This document shows, piece by piece, positions 26,436-35,773 of a DNA stretch of 64,000 nt. The notes below the pieces were generated by a model. It searched no databases. It was not told the origin of the DNA and worked only from the letters and a program-made list of their open reading frames with translations. Source of the stretch: an uncultured Calothrix sp. (lineage in GTDB: Bacteria > Cyanobacteriota > Cyanobacteriia > Cyanobacteriales > Nostocaceae). The position numbers and the translations under genes were made by a program. The stretch's first letter is position 1; each line of letters starts with the position of its first letter. The DNA is taken from assembly GCA_937973965.1 (NCBI GenBank), contig CALJJQ010000094.1:1-64000 (forward strand). The letters run 5' to 3'.

Positions 26436-27677
26436 CTACATCATACTGGCAAAAAAGTCAACTGTATCCTTCAAGGCACGGATAAACATGTTAATTTCCC
26501 TATGGGTATTATAGAATGATAAACTAGCACGGGCGGAACCGGATGCTTGAATGTATCTGTGTAAAGGCTGGGTGCAGTGGTGTCCGGAACGGATGGCTAC
26601 TCCTTCCTGGTCTAGTAAGGCTGATAGGTCACTAGCGTGGATTTTGCCGACGTTAAATGATGCTAATGCTGCGCGTCCTTCTCTTTTTGCGTCGGGTAGG
26701 GGTCCATAGAGACGAATATCGGGGATTTTTGCGAGTTGCTGGAAGAGATAGCTGGTTAATTCGGCTTCGTAGGCATGAATTCTATCCATGCCAATTTTGG
26801 TCAGATAATCCACAGCCGCACCTAATGCGATCGCTTCTCCAATTGCTGGGGTTCCGGCTTCAAATTTATGAGGTAATTCTGCGTAGGTTGAGTGGTCTAA
26901 ATATACATCGGCTATCATTTCCCCCCCACCGAGGAAGGGGGGCATTTCTGTGAGGATTTCCTCCTTGCCGTACAAGAAGCCAATTCCTGTTGGAGCGCAC
27001 ATTTTATGTCCTGATGCCACTAGCCAATCGCAGTCTATTTCCTGGACGTTGATGGGCATATGGGGTACACTTTGGCAGGCATCAATTAATACTTTGGCTC
27101 CCGATTGATGGGCTAATTGGCAAATTTCCGTCACCGGGTTAATACATCCCAGGGTGTTGGATACGTGGACAATTGCAACGAGTTTGGTGTTAGTTGATAG
27201 TAAATTTTGAAATTCTTGAATATCCAAGGTTTGTTCGTTTGTTAAACCCACATATTTCAGGGTTGCACCGGTTTTTTGAGCGACAAATTGCCAAGGAACT
27301 AAATTACTATGGTGTTCCATCACCGACAGAATAATTTCATCCCCCGGTTTGAGGTGATTCATTCCCCAGCTGTAAGCTACCAGGTTTATTGCTTCGGAGG
27401 CGTTACGAGTATAAACTATTTCATTACGAGATTTAGCCTTGATAAAGGCTGCAACCTTGTCCCTAGCTGCTTCGTAGGCATCGGTAGCCTTTGCACTCAG
27501 GGTGTGGGCACCGCGATGCACGTTAGCATTATAACGCTCGTAGTAGTCCCGTAGGGTATCCAGGACAAAGCGCGGTTTTTGCGATGTAGCTGCACTGTCC
27601 AGGTAAATGAGGGGTTTACCGTTGATTTCCTGGTGCAAAATCGGGAAATCGTCACGAATTTGTTCAGCGAGAGTCAT
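26436..27677 (-). CDS. sufS: Cysteine desulfurase (SufS)
   Basis: SufS is the PLP enzyme that takes sulfur from cysteine for Fe-S cluster assembly. From the ATG at 27677 the protein is 413 aa, the normal length for group II enzymes, starting [20 protein letters not shown]. The PLP lysine is in [18 protein letters not shown] and the catalytic cysteine in [15 protein letters not shown] longer frame from 27800 would translate an STRR tract (NPKSKIQNP), which I reject as the start. It ends the sufB-C-D-S series, 278 bp after sufD. Confidence 0.95.
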   Translation of the reverse strand: MTLAEQIRDDFPILHQEINGKPLIYLDSAATSQKPRFVLDTLRDYYERYNANVHRGAHTLSAKATDAYEAARDKVAAFIKAKSRNEIVYTRNASEAINLVAYSWGMNHLKPGDEIILSVMEHHSNLVPWQFVAQKTGATLKYVGLTNEQTLDIQEFQNLLSTNTKLVAIVHVSNTLGCINPVTEICQLAHQSGAKVLIDACQSVPHMPINVQEIDCDWLVASGHKMCAPTGIGFLYGKEEILTEMPPFLGGGEMIADVYLDHSTYAELPHKFEAGTPAIGEAIALGAAVDYLTKIGMDRIHAYEAELTSYLFQQLAKIPDIRLYGPLPDAKREGRAALASFNVGKIHASDLSALLDQEGVAIRSGHHCTQPLHRYIQASGSARASLSFYNTHREINMFIRALKDTVDFFASMM

Positions 27678-27955
27678 GGGATTTTGGATTTTGGATTTTG
27701 GATTGGTAATTTGGTAATAATAATATTTTTTTGACGAAGAGACGCGATATATCGCGTCTCTAGGTATATCTGGACATGTTGCAAACATTTTCTGAATCAA
27801 TATCAGATAACATTAACATGAAAAAATTTGAATACCCTTGTACAGAAGTAAACAACATTCCAGAAGTCGGATTTTGATGATAATTTTTTTTATTGTCAAT
27901 ATCCGCCTGAAAAATTCGATTTCTCACCCACTCCCCATTCCCGACTCCCTTCAAT
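27678..27955. repeat. STRR and GAGACG palindrome between sufD and sufS
   Basis: Directly upstream of the sufS start, on its strand, lie three to four ATCCAAA heptamers (27679-27706). A GAGACGCGATATATCGCGTCTC palindrome is at 27738-27762. The remainder holds no gene. Tight spacing of sufD and sufS is usual, so this spacer appears to be an expansion by repeats. Confidence 0.7.
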
Positions 27956-29311
27956 CTACAATTGTTTTGCTTGTATAAGTAACTTCTCAGACAATGATTT
28001 TACGGGAATTTGCTGGATAACTTCAGTTGCAAAAGCATTGATGAGCAACTTACGGGAATCATCTTGATTAATCCCTCGACTTTGGAGATAAAAAATCTCA
28101 TCGTCTTCCAGTTGACTAACAGTTGCTCCGTGGGCACATTTTACATTATCGGCGGTAATTTCTAGTTGGGGTTTGGTGTCAACACGGGCTTTTGTAGACA
28201 GGAGTAAATTCCGGTTTAATTGGGATGCGTCGGTAAGTTGGGCTGGTCTGGGAACCAGTATCTTACCATTAAAGATAGCATGGGCCCTATCAGCTATAAT
28301 GTTTTTCTGGATTTGCTTGCTGACACCATAGGGATAGTTGAGGGCGATCGCACTATGGGTATCGTTGACTTGTTTGTCTTTGGCAATGCTCAACCCATTG
28401 AGATCGGTTTCGGTTTGTTCCCCGGTTTGCAGGATTTCCAGGTGATGACGGGATAGTTGTCCACCGATGTTAATCGCGTTGCAGGTATAGCGACTGTAAC
28501 GGGATTGGGTGACAGCTGTTTTGCCGATGTGAAAGGCTGTTGCTGCTTCTGTTTGAATACGGGTATGGTTAATACTAGCGTTGTCTGCTAGCCAAATTTC
28601 ACTGACGCTGTTGGTAAAGTAGGTGTCGGTGTCGATGGAGATAAATTCCTCTACCAAGGTCATTTCCGCACCGGTTTCGGCAATAATTAGGGTACGGGGT
28701 AAATTTATAGTTTGGGGTTGACCTGTGGCAATAAATACTAGGTGGATAGGGGTATCCAGAATGATGTTTTTGTGGATGTAAATGACTGCTCCGTCCTTCA
28801 TTCCAGACGTGTTTAAGGCTGTAAATACCTCTAAAGCCCCTTCCGCTTGGGCAAAACAAGCTGAGATTTTGCCTGTATATTCACTGGGCAATTTAGTTAA
28901 GCTAGTTACCAATACCCCTGGTGGTAAATTCTCCATACGGGATAATTGGGGAGCAAACCGACCATTGACGAACACCAGACGACTGTTTGCTGTTTCCGGT
29001 GTCCCAATTTGTGTATCTACCTGGTCAAGCTGAACATTCTCTGCTGCGGTAAACTTTACCTGCTGCAAACCAGATAAATCCGTAAACCGCCATTCCTCGT
29101 CACGGGTGGTCGGTAAGGTGGAGTGACGCACCCAATTCGCAGCTTGGGTTTGAATTTCTTCCAACCAGTCGATGTTAGAACCAGTGTGTACCGTTGTCAA
29201 TAATTGACCCAGATACACATCCCGATCCAACAGGGTTTTGGTTAAACTTGCTACTTCTGAATTAGCGATCGCGCTGGGTGAAACCAGACTATTAACGGTA
29301 CTAGTAGTCAT
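27956..29311 (-). CDS. sufD: Fe-S cluster assembly protein SufD
   Basis: SufD is part of the SufBC2D scaffold on which Fe-S clusters are built. The 451-aa protein has the beta-helix core typical of SufB/SufD paralogues: ALNTSGMKDGAVIYIHKN, then TLIIAETGAEMTLVEEF, then INIGGQLSRHHLEIL, and the conserved C-terminal KCAHGATVSQLEDDEIFYLQSRGI. Its ATG lies one base after the sufC stop codon, so the two are cotranscribed and probably translationally coupled. Confidence 0.96.
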   Translation of the reverse strand: MTTSTVNSLVSPSAIANSEVASLTKTLLDRDVYLGQLLTTVHTGSNIDWLEEIQTQAANWVRHSTLPTTRDEEWRFTDLSGLQQVKFTAAENVQLDQVDTQIGTPETANSRLVFVNGRFAPQLSRMENLPPGVLVTSLTKLPSEYTGKISACFAQAEGALEVFTALNTSGMKDGAVIYIHKNIILDTPIHLVFIATGQPQTINLPRTLIIAETGAEMTLVEEFISIDTDTYFTNSVSEIWLADNASINHTRIQTEAATAFHIGKTAVTQSRYSRYTCNAINIGGQLSRHHLEILQTGEQTETDLNGLSIAKDKQVNDTHSAIALNYPYGVSKQIQKNIIADRAHAIFNGKILVPRPAQLTDASQLNRNLLLSTKARVDTKPQLEITADNVKCAHGATVSQLEDDEIFYLQSRGINQDDSRKLLINAFATEVIQQIPVKSLSEKLLIQAKQL

Positions 29312-29312
29312 G

Positions 29313-30101
29313 TTACACCCCCACGGTTTCTGTGTATTGGTCTAAAATCCAGTCATAACCACGGGATTCTAATTCTAGGGCTAATTCCTTACCACCACTA
29401 GTTAAAATCTTACCCCGCGCCATCACATGGACGTAATCGGGGATAATATAATTCAACAAACGCTGGTAGTGGGTAATCATCACCACTGCATTATTGGGAC
29501 GGGTTAATTGATTGACTCCGTTTGCAACAATTTTTAATGCGTCGATATCCAACCCGGAATCGGTTTCATCCAAAATAGCCAAGGTTGGTTCCAACAAAGC
29601 CATTTGTAGGATTTCGTTGCGTTTTTTCTCCCCTCCAGAAAACCCTTCATTTACGCTCCGGTTTAAAAAGGATGGATCCATTTTCACCACATCCAACCGT
29701 TCATAAACCAAATCTTCAAAGTCAAAGGGTTCCAATTCTTCTAATCCATTGGCTTTACGTTTAGAATTATATGCAACCCGTAGAAAATCCAAATTGGTGA
29801 CACCGGGAATTTCCAAGGGATATTGGAACGCGAGAAATACACCACTACGCGCTCTTTCTTCCGGTTCCATTTCCAAGAGGTTTTGTCCTTTAAAGATTAC
29901 TTCCCCACCAGTTACTTCATAAGCAGGGTGTCCAGCTAAAACCTTGGAAAATGTACTTTTACCGGAACCGTTGGGACCCATGATGGCATGGATTTCCCCA
30001 GCTCGTACTTCTAAGTTTACACCTTTGAGGATTTGGTTTCCTTCTACTTCTGCGGTCAAATCGCGTACCGACAGGATTATTTCACTATTTTCGATAATCA
30101 T
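29313..30101 (-). CDS. sufC: Fe-S cluster assembly ATPase SufC
   Basis: SufC is the ABC-type ATPase of the SufBCD scaffold. Walker A is [18 protein letters not shown] (near residue 40), the signature is [19 protein letters not shown], and Walker B follows as [17 protein letters not shown], the family-typical DETDSGLD. 262 aa is the normal length. An STRR tract lies just upstream (30108-30135), and 640 bp of mainly repeat sequence separates it from sufB. Confidence 0.97.
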   Translation of the reverse strand: MIIENSEIILSVRDLTAEVEGNQILKGVNLEVRAGEIHAIMGPNGSGKSTFSKVLAGHPAYEVTGGEVIFKGQNLLEMEPEERARSGVFLAFQYPLEIPGVTNLDFLRVAYNSKRKANGLEELEPFDFEDLVYERLDVVKMDPSFLNRSVNEGFSGGEKKRNEILQMALLEPTLAILDETDSGLDIDALKIVANGVNQLTRPNNAVVMITHYQRLLNYIIPDYVHVMARGKILTSGGKELALELESRGYDWILDQYTETVGV

Positions 30102-30374
30102 CAGTCTGATTTTGGATTTTGGATTTTAGATTGGGGAAAGAATACAGAATACAAAAGATGGGAGATGTCAAATTGATTTTGATGGATGTCTTATACTGAG
30201 CTTGTCGAAGTCTGGTTTTGATGACATAAATCATACAAATTTTATATGCTGCTGACGGTTAACTGTATAACCGTTAACTGTTATCCATCAAAAGTTGTGA
30301 ATATACAACTAACAATGCGCAACAGCTTATCCATCGTTTATCGTATTGACGTACTAGTAGTCCACCACACAATT

Positions 30375-30485
30375 TCTCAGGGGTTCGTAAGTTGTGGCTC
30401 AAGCCACAAAAAAGCTTTAATATAAAGGTGCTATACCCACGGGGTTGTCGTTGTAGCGCAACTACGTAGCTTTCCTCACCCATCA
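30375..30485. repeat. Dispersed repeat, family A
   Basis: Shares GGGGTTCGTAAG, GTGGCTCAAGCCAC, AAAAAAGCTTTA, GGTGCTATACCCAC, TTGTCG and CCTCACCCATCA with the copies at 1-240 (opposite orientation) and 57590-57748. The GTGGCT...AGCCAC stem is palindromic. Confidence 0.65.
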
Positions 30486-30682
30486 TTAATCTAATAGGGG
30501 AGCGATCGCTGGCAAAGACTTGATTTTGATTTCGAGTTTATAGGTTCTGTTGTAATTACAGGTCATCTTGACCAAAATCCAACTTAATTACCCTACAAAG
30601 ATTTGAAAACCGCTTCATATCTGGATGGGAAGGGGGAAGGGGAAAAAATTACATCACGATATAATTTCTTCCCTATTACCTA

Positions 30683-30733
30683 GTAGAGACGACCTATCGG
30701 GGTAGAGACGACCCGTCGGGTCGTCTCTACTAC
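30683..30733. repeat. Duplicated GAGACGACC palindrome (family F)
   Basis: A half unit, TAGAGACGACCTATCGGGG, is followed by a full palindrome GAGACGACCCGTCGGGTCGTCTC ten bases before the sufB stop codon (its complement lies immediately 3' of sufB). It may mark the end of a sufB transcript. Confidence 0.7.
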
Positions 30734-30741
30734 CATCCCAA

Positions 30742-32181
30742 TCAACCCACACTACCTTCTAACTTCAAACTCAATAACTTATCAGCTTCCACTGCAAACT
30801 CCATCGGTAACTGATTAAATACATCCTTACAGAAACCGCTAATCATCATGGATACTGCGTCTTCTGCGGAGATTCCCCGTTGACTAAAGTAAAATAACTG
30901 GTCTTCACCAATTTTGGATGTGGATGCTTCGTGTTCCACTTTTCCAGTGTTGTTTTGTACCTGAATATAGGGAAACGTGTTAGCATGGGCGCGATCGCCG
31001 ATTAACATCGAGTCACATTGGGAATAATTCCGCGCTCCTTCCGCATTTGGTCCAACTTTCACCAATCCCCGGTAGCTGTTACTTGACTCTCCAGCAGAAA
31101 TTCCCTTGGAAATAATTGTACTGCGGGTGTTTTTGCCGATGTGGATCATCTTGGTTCCCGTATCAGCTTGTTGCTTATTATTGGTCAACGCGACCGAGTA
31201 AAACTCACCTACGGAATTATCCCCCACCAATACACAACTAGGATATTTCCAAGTAATCGCAGAACCGGTTTCCACCTGCGTCCAGGAAATTTTCGAGTTT
31301 CTCCCCTGACACAATCCCCGTTTGGTGACAAAGTTGTAAATTCCCCCTTTACCGTTCTCATCCCCTGCATACCAGTTTTGCACGGTCGAGTACTTGATTT
31401 CGGCATTTTCCAACGCCACCAATTCCACCACCGCAGCGTGTAATTGGTTACTATCGTACATCGGTGCAGTACAACCTTCCAAATAGGAAACGTAACTGTC
31501 ATCCTCTGCAATAATCAATGTCCGCTCAAACTGTCCTGTATCCCCACTATTAATCCGGAAATAGGTAGACAGTTCCATCGGACACTTCACACCCTTGGGA
31601 ATATACACAAATGACCCGTCGCTAAACACCGCCGAATTCAAGGCCGCAAAATAATTATCGGCGATTGGCACCACGCTCCCCAAATATTTTTTCACTAATT
31701 CGGGATGTTCCTGCAAAGCTTCGGAGATCGAGCAGAAAATCACCCCATCTTCCGCTAATTTTTCCTTGAAGGTTGTCGCAATAGATACGCTATCGAAAAT
31801 CGCATCCACCGCTACATTTGCCAAGCGTTTTTGCTCACTCAAGGGAATTCCCAGTTTCTCAAAGGTTTCCAATAAAGTCGGATCAACCTCATCGAGACTA
31901 TTTAGTTTCTTTTTCGCTTGCTTGGGAGCAGAATAATAAATAATATCTTGATAATTAATCGGTGGATAGTGTACGCTCGGCCATGTCGGTTCGGTCATCT
32001 TCAACCATTGACGGTAAGCACGCAAACGGAACTCCAACATGAACTCTGGTTCATTTTTCTTGGCGGAAATTAAACGAATTACATCCTCGCTCAATCCACG
32101 GGGAATCGTATCCGTCTCTATGTCGGTGACAAAACCGTACTTGTATGGTTGATTTACCAAGGTTTTGACAGTGGCACTCAT
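30742..32181 (-). CDS. sufB: Fe-S cluster assembly protein SufB
   Basis: SufB is the scaffold subunit on which the nascent Fe-S cluster forms. The 479-aa protein has the family landmarks: [26 protein letters not shown]-type segment [39 protein letters not shown], and C-terminal [19 protein letters not shown] and [23 protein letters not shown]. Its start at 32181 faces sufR with 220 bp between; two SufR operators lie in that gap. No intein is present. Confidence 0.97.
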   Translation of the reverse strand: MSATVKTLVNQPYKYGFVTDIETDTIPRGLSEDVIRLISAKKNEPEFMLEFRLRAYRQWLKMTEPTWPSVHYPPINYQDIIYYSAPKQAKKKLNSLDEVDPTLLETFEKLGIPLSEQKRLANVAVDAIFDSVSIATTFKEKLAEDGVIFCSISEALQEHPELVKKYLGSVVPIADNYFAALNSAVFSDGSFVYIPKGVKCPMELSTYFRINSGDTGQFERTLIIAEDDSYVSYLEGCTAPMYDSNQLHAAVVELVALENAEIKYSTVQNWYAGDENGKGGIYNFVTKRGLCQGRNSKISWTQVETGSAITWKYPSCVLVGDNSVGEFYSVALTNNKQQADTGTKMIHIGKNTRSTIISKGISAGESSNSYRGLVKVGPNAEGARNYSQCDSMLIGDRAHANTFPYIQVQNNTGKVEHEASTSKIGEDQLFYFSQRGISAEDAVSMMISGFCKDVFNQLPMEFAVEADKLLSLKLEGSVG

Positions 32182-32304
32182 TGGATCTCTCTCGTATTCT
32201 GGTTGGGACTCTCTTTAATCGGAACGGAGATAGGTGTATTCAGCACTTCTCACTTTTTTTACCGAGTTGTCACACGGCTGCTATTATGTATATATACACT
32301 AAAA

Positions 32305-32318
32305 CAACAGGTTTGTTG
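32305..32318. promoter_or_regulatory. SufR operator 1 (CAAC-N6-GTTG)
   Basis: The sequence CAACAGGTTTGTTG matches exactly the inverted repeat reported for SufR binding in Synechocystis (CAAC-N6-GTTG). It lies in the divergent sufB-sufR promoter region, 124 bp from the sufB start. Confidence 0.85.
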
Positions 32319-32349
32319 TTTAATGTATCTTCATTGTACGCTAAATTAA

Positions 32350-32363
32350 CAACAATAATGTTG
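32350..32363. promoter_or_regulatory. SufR operator 2 (CAAC-N6-GTTG)
   Basis: The sequence CAACAATAATGTTG is a second exact match, 45 bp after the first by start position. It lies 38 bp upstream of the sufR ATG, suggesting autorepression. The 45-bp centre-to-centre spacing is about four helical turns. Confidence 0.85.
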
Positions 32364-32401
32364 TTAAAGTCAAATTTCCTGATAATTTTTTTGTGGCGAA
32401 C

Positions 32402-33058
32402 ATGGCAACTTCGCAGCAGGCTTCAACCAAACAAGATATTCTCAAGTATCTGGCGAAACAATCACAGGCAACGGCACTGGAACTGGCGGAAGCCCTGGAA
32501 ATTAGTCCCCAGGCGGTTCGTCGTCACTTGAAGGATTTAGAGGCGGATGATTTAGTTGTATACGCTAGCACATCGCAAACGGGGATGGGTCGTCCTCAAC
32601 ATATATATAGATTAAGTCAAAAAGGACGCGATCGCCTACGACGGGATGTGGCAGATAGCTACGGAGAGTTTGCGGTTTCCCTATTGGATACTTTAGCGGA
32701 AACGGTAGGGCATGAGCAAGTTAGTTCCATTTTGCGCAAACAATGGGAAAGGAAGGCATTAGAATATCAGCAAAAGGTTGGTAACGGTTCGCTACAAGAA
32801 CGGGTGGAAAACCTGGTGGAGTTGCGCAAAGCAGAAGGATTTATGGCTGAGTGTCATCCGGTGGAGTTGGAAGGAGGGGAAGGTTTTATTTTAACTGAGC
32901 ATAATTGTGCTATATCCAATGTGGCGGAGTCTTTTCCCAGTGTCTGTGGTCACGAATTGGAAATGTTTGCAGCGATTTTACCGGATTGCACTGTGGAGCG
33001 TACCCATTGGATTATTAATGGGGAGCATCGTTGTGGTTATTTAGTGAAGTTGCTGTAG
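32402..33058 (+). CDS. sufR: Iron-sulfur cluster biosynthesis repressor SufR
   Basis: SufR is a DeoR/ArsR-like Fe-S-containing repressor of the suf genes in cyanobacteria. The N-terminal helix-turn-helix (residues about 12-62 from the ATG at 32402) includes ATALELAEALEISPQAVRRHLK. The C-terminal cysteines fit C-X12-C-X13-C-X14-C exactly: NC, VC, DC and RC in the last 55 residues. 218 aa is typical. A GTG at 32393 would add MAN. Divergent from sufB, with two operators between, as in Synechocystis. Confidence 0.96.
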   Translation: MATSQQASTKQDILKYLAKQSQATALELAEALEISPQAVRRHLKDLEADDLVVYASTSQTGMGRPQHIYRLSQKGRDRLRRDVADSYGEFAVSLLDTLAETVGHEQVSSILRKQWERKALEYQQKVGNGSLQERVENLVELRKAEGFMAECHPVELEGGEGFILTEHNCAISNVAESFPSVCGHELEMFAAILPDCTVERTHWIINGEHRCGYLVKLL

Positions 33059-33171
33059 GGAATAAACTTGATGTGCTGCATACACCAATAATTATTAATA
33101 GATTTCTCGAAATGCGATCGCACTACAATAATTTTTATTAACACACTTAAATTCTCACAAAGTTCACTATC

Positions 33172-33378
33172 ATGAGCATCAAAGAAGAACTACTCCAAGA
33201 AATAGAAAAAGTACCCGAACCTCTCTTACAAGAAGTTTTAGCTTTTGTACAATTTCTGCAAAATAAACATCAGCAAGAAAAGTTAGAAAATACCTTGCTC
33301 AGTGAATCCTCCCTGCAAAAAGATTGGTTAAAACCAGAAGAGGAAGAAGCATGGCAGAATTTATCAAAGGAGATGTAG
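33172..33378 (+). CDS. Small antitoxin-like protein (DUF2281-type)
   Basis: A 68-aa protein beginning MSIKEELLQEIEKVPEPLLQ EVLAFVQFLQ, the pattern of cyanobacterial DUF2281 proteins that act as, or resemble, antitoxins of small toxin-antitoxin pairs. It is acidic with a WxxL-type C-terminal tail (DWLKPEEEEAWQNLSKEM). It overlaps the downstream toxin frame by 28 bp, the usual coupling of such operons. The toxin is broken (next entry), so this gene may be a relic or may act on another toxin in trans. Confidence 0.75.
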   Translation: MSIKEELLQEIEKVPEPLLQEVLAFVQFLQNKHQQEKLENTLLSESSLQKDWLKPEEEEAWQNLSKEM

Positions 33379-33686
33379 TCATTCTCCCATTTCCTTTTTC
33401 CGATATAACTCAAGCTAAACGTAGACCTGCTGTTGTTTTTGCTAATCTGAGAGGGGATGACCTCATTCTCTGCCAAATTACTAGCCAAACAGTTAGTGAT
33501 GATTATGCGATAAAAATCGATAACAGTGATTTTAGCATGGGTGGACTAAATTAAATTAGCAATATCCGCCCAAATCGCCTGTTTACAGCAGATAAATCCA
33601 TCATTCTCTAGAAAGCAGGTCAACTAAAACCAGAAAAACTCGAAGAAGCGATCGCAAAAATAATTAAGATATTGCAATCAGAATAA
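33351..33686 (+). pseudogene. MazF/PemK-like toxin with two nonsense codons
   Basis: From the ATG at 33351 the frame reads MAEFIKGDVVILPFPFSDITQAKRRPAVV, the start of a PemK/MazF endoribonuclease-like protein (GDVV, PFPFSD and the KRRPAVV motif). It stops at TAA (33552-33554), where the frame continues ISNIRPNRLFTADKSIIL; a second stop, TAG, lies at 33609-33611, followed by KAGQLKPEKLEEAIAKIIK to a TAA at 33684-33686. The reading frame is kept throughout: 111 codons, normal for the family. The two stops replace codons where lysine and tyrosine would be expected. I infer inactivation; the first 67 residues could still be made. Confidence 0.8.
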
Positions 33687-33839
33687 CTTATTGATTTGAT
33701 TTATGATTTAAAATGCGAGAACAAGCCATTCAGGATATTTTCCGCAGACAGCTTTCCTATTGTACAAAATATAGACCATAAGCAAAAAGGGCATACAAAC
33801 GTATACCCTTGTGCGCAAAAACGTTTCCAACACAGAACA

Positions 33840-35474
33840 TTAAGCAGCACCAAAATTTTGTGTCCAGTAGTGGTTATAGTTAACTTCTCCGGTGTCATGG
33901 GCAAGATAGTAATAGCCAATACCAATTTCTTCGTATTTGGAGTTCAGAATGTTCTTGCGGTGACCAGGACTCTCCATCCAAGCTTGGACAACTTCTTCCG
34001 GTGTAGTTTGACCCGCAGCAATATTTTCCGCAGCACAGGTGTATTTATAACCACAAGCGTAAATGCGATCGCCGACACTTGAACCATTATACCCCCGATG
34101 GCTAAAGTAATCTGAGTTAGCCATGTCTTCACTGTGTAGTTGAGCTGCTTGGGTTAATTGAGAGTTTAATTTGAGGGGAGATAATCCTGCTTTGGTTCGT
34201 TCTAGGTTGGTTAAGTCTAAAACCCGTTTAATAAAAGCATGAAGCTGAATAGATGAGGAGGGGGATTCGGTTGTTATTGATGCTGTCTGGTTGGATGGGG
34301 AAGTAGCTGCAACTAAAGTGGTGAAAAAGCTCAGGTTGTAGTTACTAACAGCTTCTGAATTACCGGGATAAATCTGAAGGTAGTAAGTACCTGTTCCTAA
34401 TGCTTGAATGTCAATTACTTCACTACCATTTTCTGGATTCAATGATGTCGCTAAAACTGTTCCGTCGCTTCCCAATAATTGCAGGTCTATATTTGCACCT
34501 AAACCGTTCAGTTCCACTCGCAGATTGGTTCCCTCTTGACCAATACTCAAGCGATAGATATCTCCTATATCCCCTCCACCAACAGCATCCCGAATTGTTG
34601 TCCCATTAGAACTAATCGCAATCTCGCGAGCGGTTTCTAAGCTATTTCCAGCAAAGTCACTGGTGATGAGATGACTTGCATTTTTTCCTTCCTTCAGTCC
34701 GTACTGGATGAAATGTTCGTAAGCTTGACGGTAGTTAAAGCCAATATTCCGGATATCGGGATTATTCTCTAGGTAATATCCCACATTAAATTTATCAGTG
34801 GCTATTCTTCCCTCATCTAAACCAGATATCTGAAAATGGTTCAGTAAATCTTGATTACTCAGTCTGATCAAATCCCCATTGCTATCACGGTAGGAATTGA
34901 CATCAAAACTAATCGAAGCACCACGTCCTTCCTCTAAACCGTAAATTGTATAGTGTTTTAGTCCTTCGAGTCGATTTCCACTATAGAACTGATTTACGTC
35001 CGGATTGACTGCAAGATAGTAATTAACATCAAATACGGTTGAAAATAATCGACCTTCACTAACTCCACTGGTGACTAGATGGGTAAATAACTCTTCGTTA
35101 CTAAAATTAGTCAAGTCTGCATTCGCGCTGCGATAAAAATTTAAGTCGATCAAAGGTGAAAATCGCCTACCTTCAGCAATCCCCGTAGTGGATAAATGGT
35201 CGTATAACTGGGAATTGGAAAATTCCCCTAAATCAGGGTTTGCAGCACGATAAAAAGATAAATTTACATAGGGAGAAAATAAACGTCCAGCGTTTAAACC
35301 TTCGCTCTGAAAGTGGGATAGGACTTCTTGGTCATTTAATCCCTGTAGGTCGGAATTAGCACTGCAATAATAGCTCGCATCAAATAAATTTACAGGCATA
35401 GGTGTATCTTCAGGTGAACTGGATACAAGGTTTAATGTTGGTATTCCCCTATGCCAATGGGCAATTCGGCTCAA
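33840..35474 (-). CDS. CAP-domain extracellular protein with N-terminal repeats and PPC domain
   Basis: A modular 544-aa protein. Residues about 25-270 hold six units of 40-53 aa with the pattern (F/L)D(V/A)(S/N)YY(L/R)..NPD(L/V) ... EGR, a repeat common in cyanobacterial secreted proteins. Residues about 280-385 look like a prepeptidase C-terminal (PPC) domain (TNLRVELNGLGANIDLQLLGSDG). The C-terminal 130 residues are a CAP/SCP-like domain: LTNLERTKAGLSPLKLNSQL, SEDMANSDYFSHRGYNG and AWMESPGHRKNILNSKYEEIGIGYY, with a cysteine pair in CGYKYTCAAENIAAG. No standard signal peptide is evident; secretion by another route is inferred. Confidence 0.8.
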   Translation of the reverse strand: MSRIAHWHRGIPTLNLVSSSPEDTPMPVNLFDASYYCSANSDLQGLNDQEVLSHFQSEGLNAGRLFSPYVNLSFYRAANPDLGEFSNSQLYDHLSTTGIAEGRRFSPLIDLNFYRSANADLTNFSNEELFTHLVTSGVSEGRLFSTVFDVNYYLAVNPDVNQFYSGNRLEGLKHYTIYGLEEGRGASISFDVNSYRDSNGDLIRLSNQDLLNHFQISGLDEGRIATDKFNVGYYLENNPDIRNIGFNYRQAYEHFIQYGLKEGKNASHLITSDFAGNSLETAREIAISSNGTTIRDAVGGGDIGDIYRLSIGQEGTNLRVELNGLGANIDLQLLGSDGTVLATSLNPENGSEVIDIQALGTGTYYLQIYPGNSEAVSNYNLSFFTTLVAATSPSNQTASITTESPSSSIQLHAFIKRVLDLTNLERTKAGLSPLKLNSQLTQAAQLHSEDMANSDYFSHRGYNGSSVGDRIYACGYKYTCAAENIAAGQTTPEEVVQAWMESPGHRKNILNSKYEEIGIGYYYLAHDTGEVNYNHYWTQNFGAA

Positions 35475-35773
35475 AATATCTATCTTGCAGCCAATTATTA
35501 ATTAATTCTAAAGAGGGAACACACGCAGCTTATTGTATCAAAAGAAGTACATATAAGTGTGTAACCATGATGAGATATATTCGCTTAATGCCTCAATGAT
35601 TAATCTCTGTACACAGAATGAAATGGCTGTAATCTAGATTCAGAAATAGTTTCACCCATCGAAGACCAATTTAATTCATCAAATATAAATTTTTGTTAAT
35701 TAATATTCTCTGGGCGGAATAAAATCATCGAGTATAAGTTATGATTATAAGTTAAGCAATAAAATTTCAAAGA

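Larger units (their letters stand above)
30102..30741. other. Repeat-filled gap inside the suf operon (sufB-sufC)
   Basis: Reading from sufC: STRR heptamers at 30108-30135, family A repeat at 30375-30485 (GCTATACCCACGGGG, CACCCATCATT), a stretch without a recognised feature, and a double GAGACGACC...GGTCGTCTC palindrome at 30683-30733. The 70-aa minus frame here is repeat-derived and not counted as a gene. Confidence 0.65.

Noticed and set aside
30274-30486. 70-aa minus-strand frame between sufB and sufC
   Set aside because: It lies mainly in a family A repeat and has no homology I can recognise.
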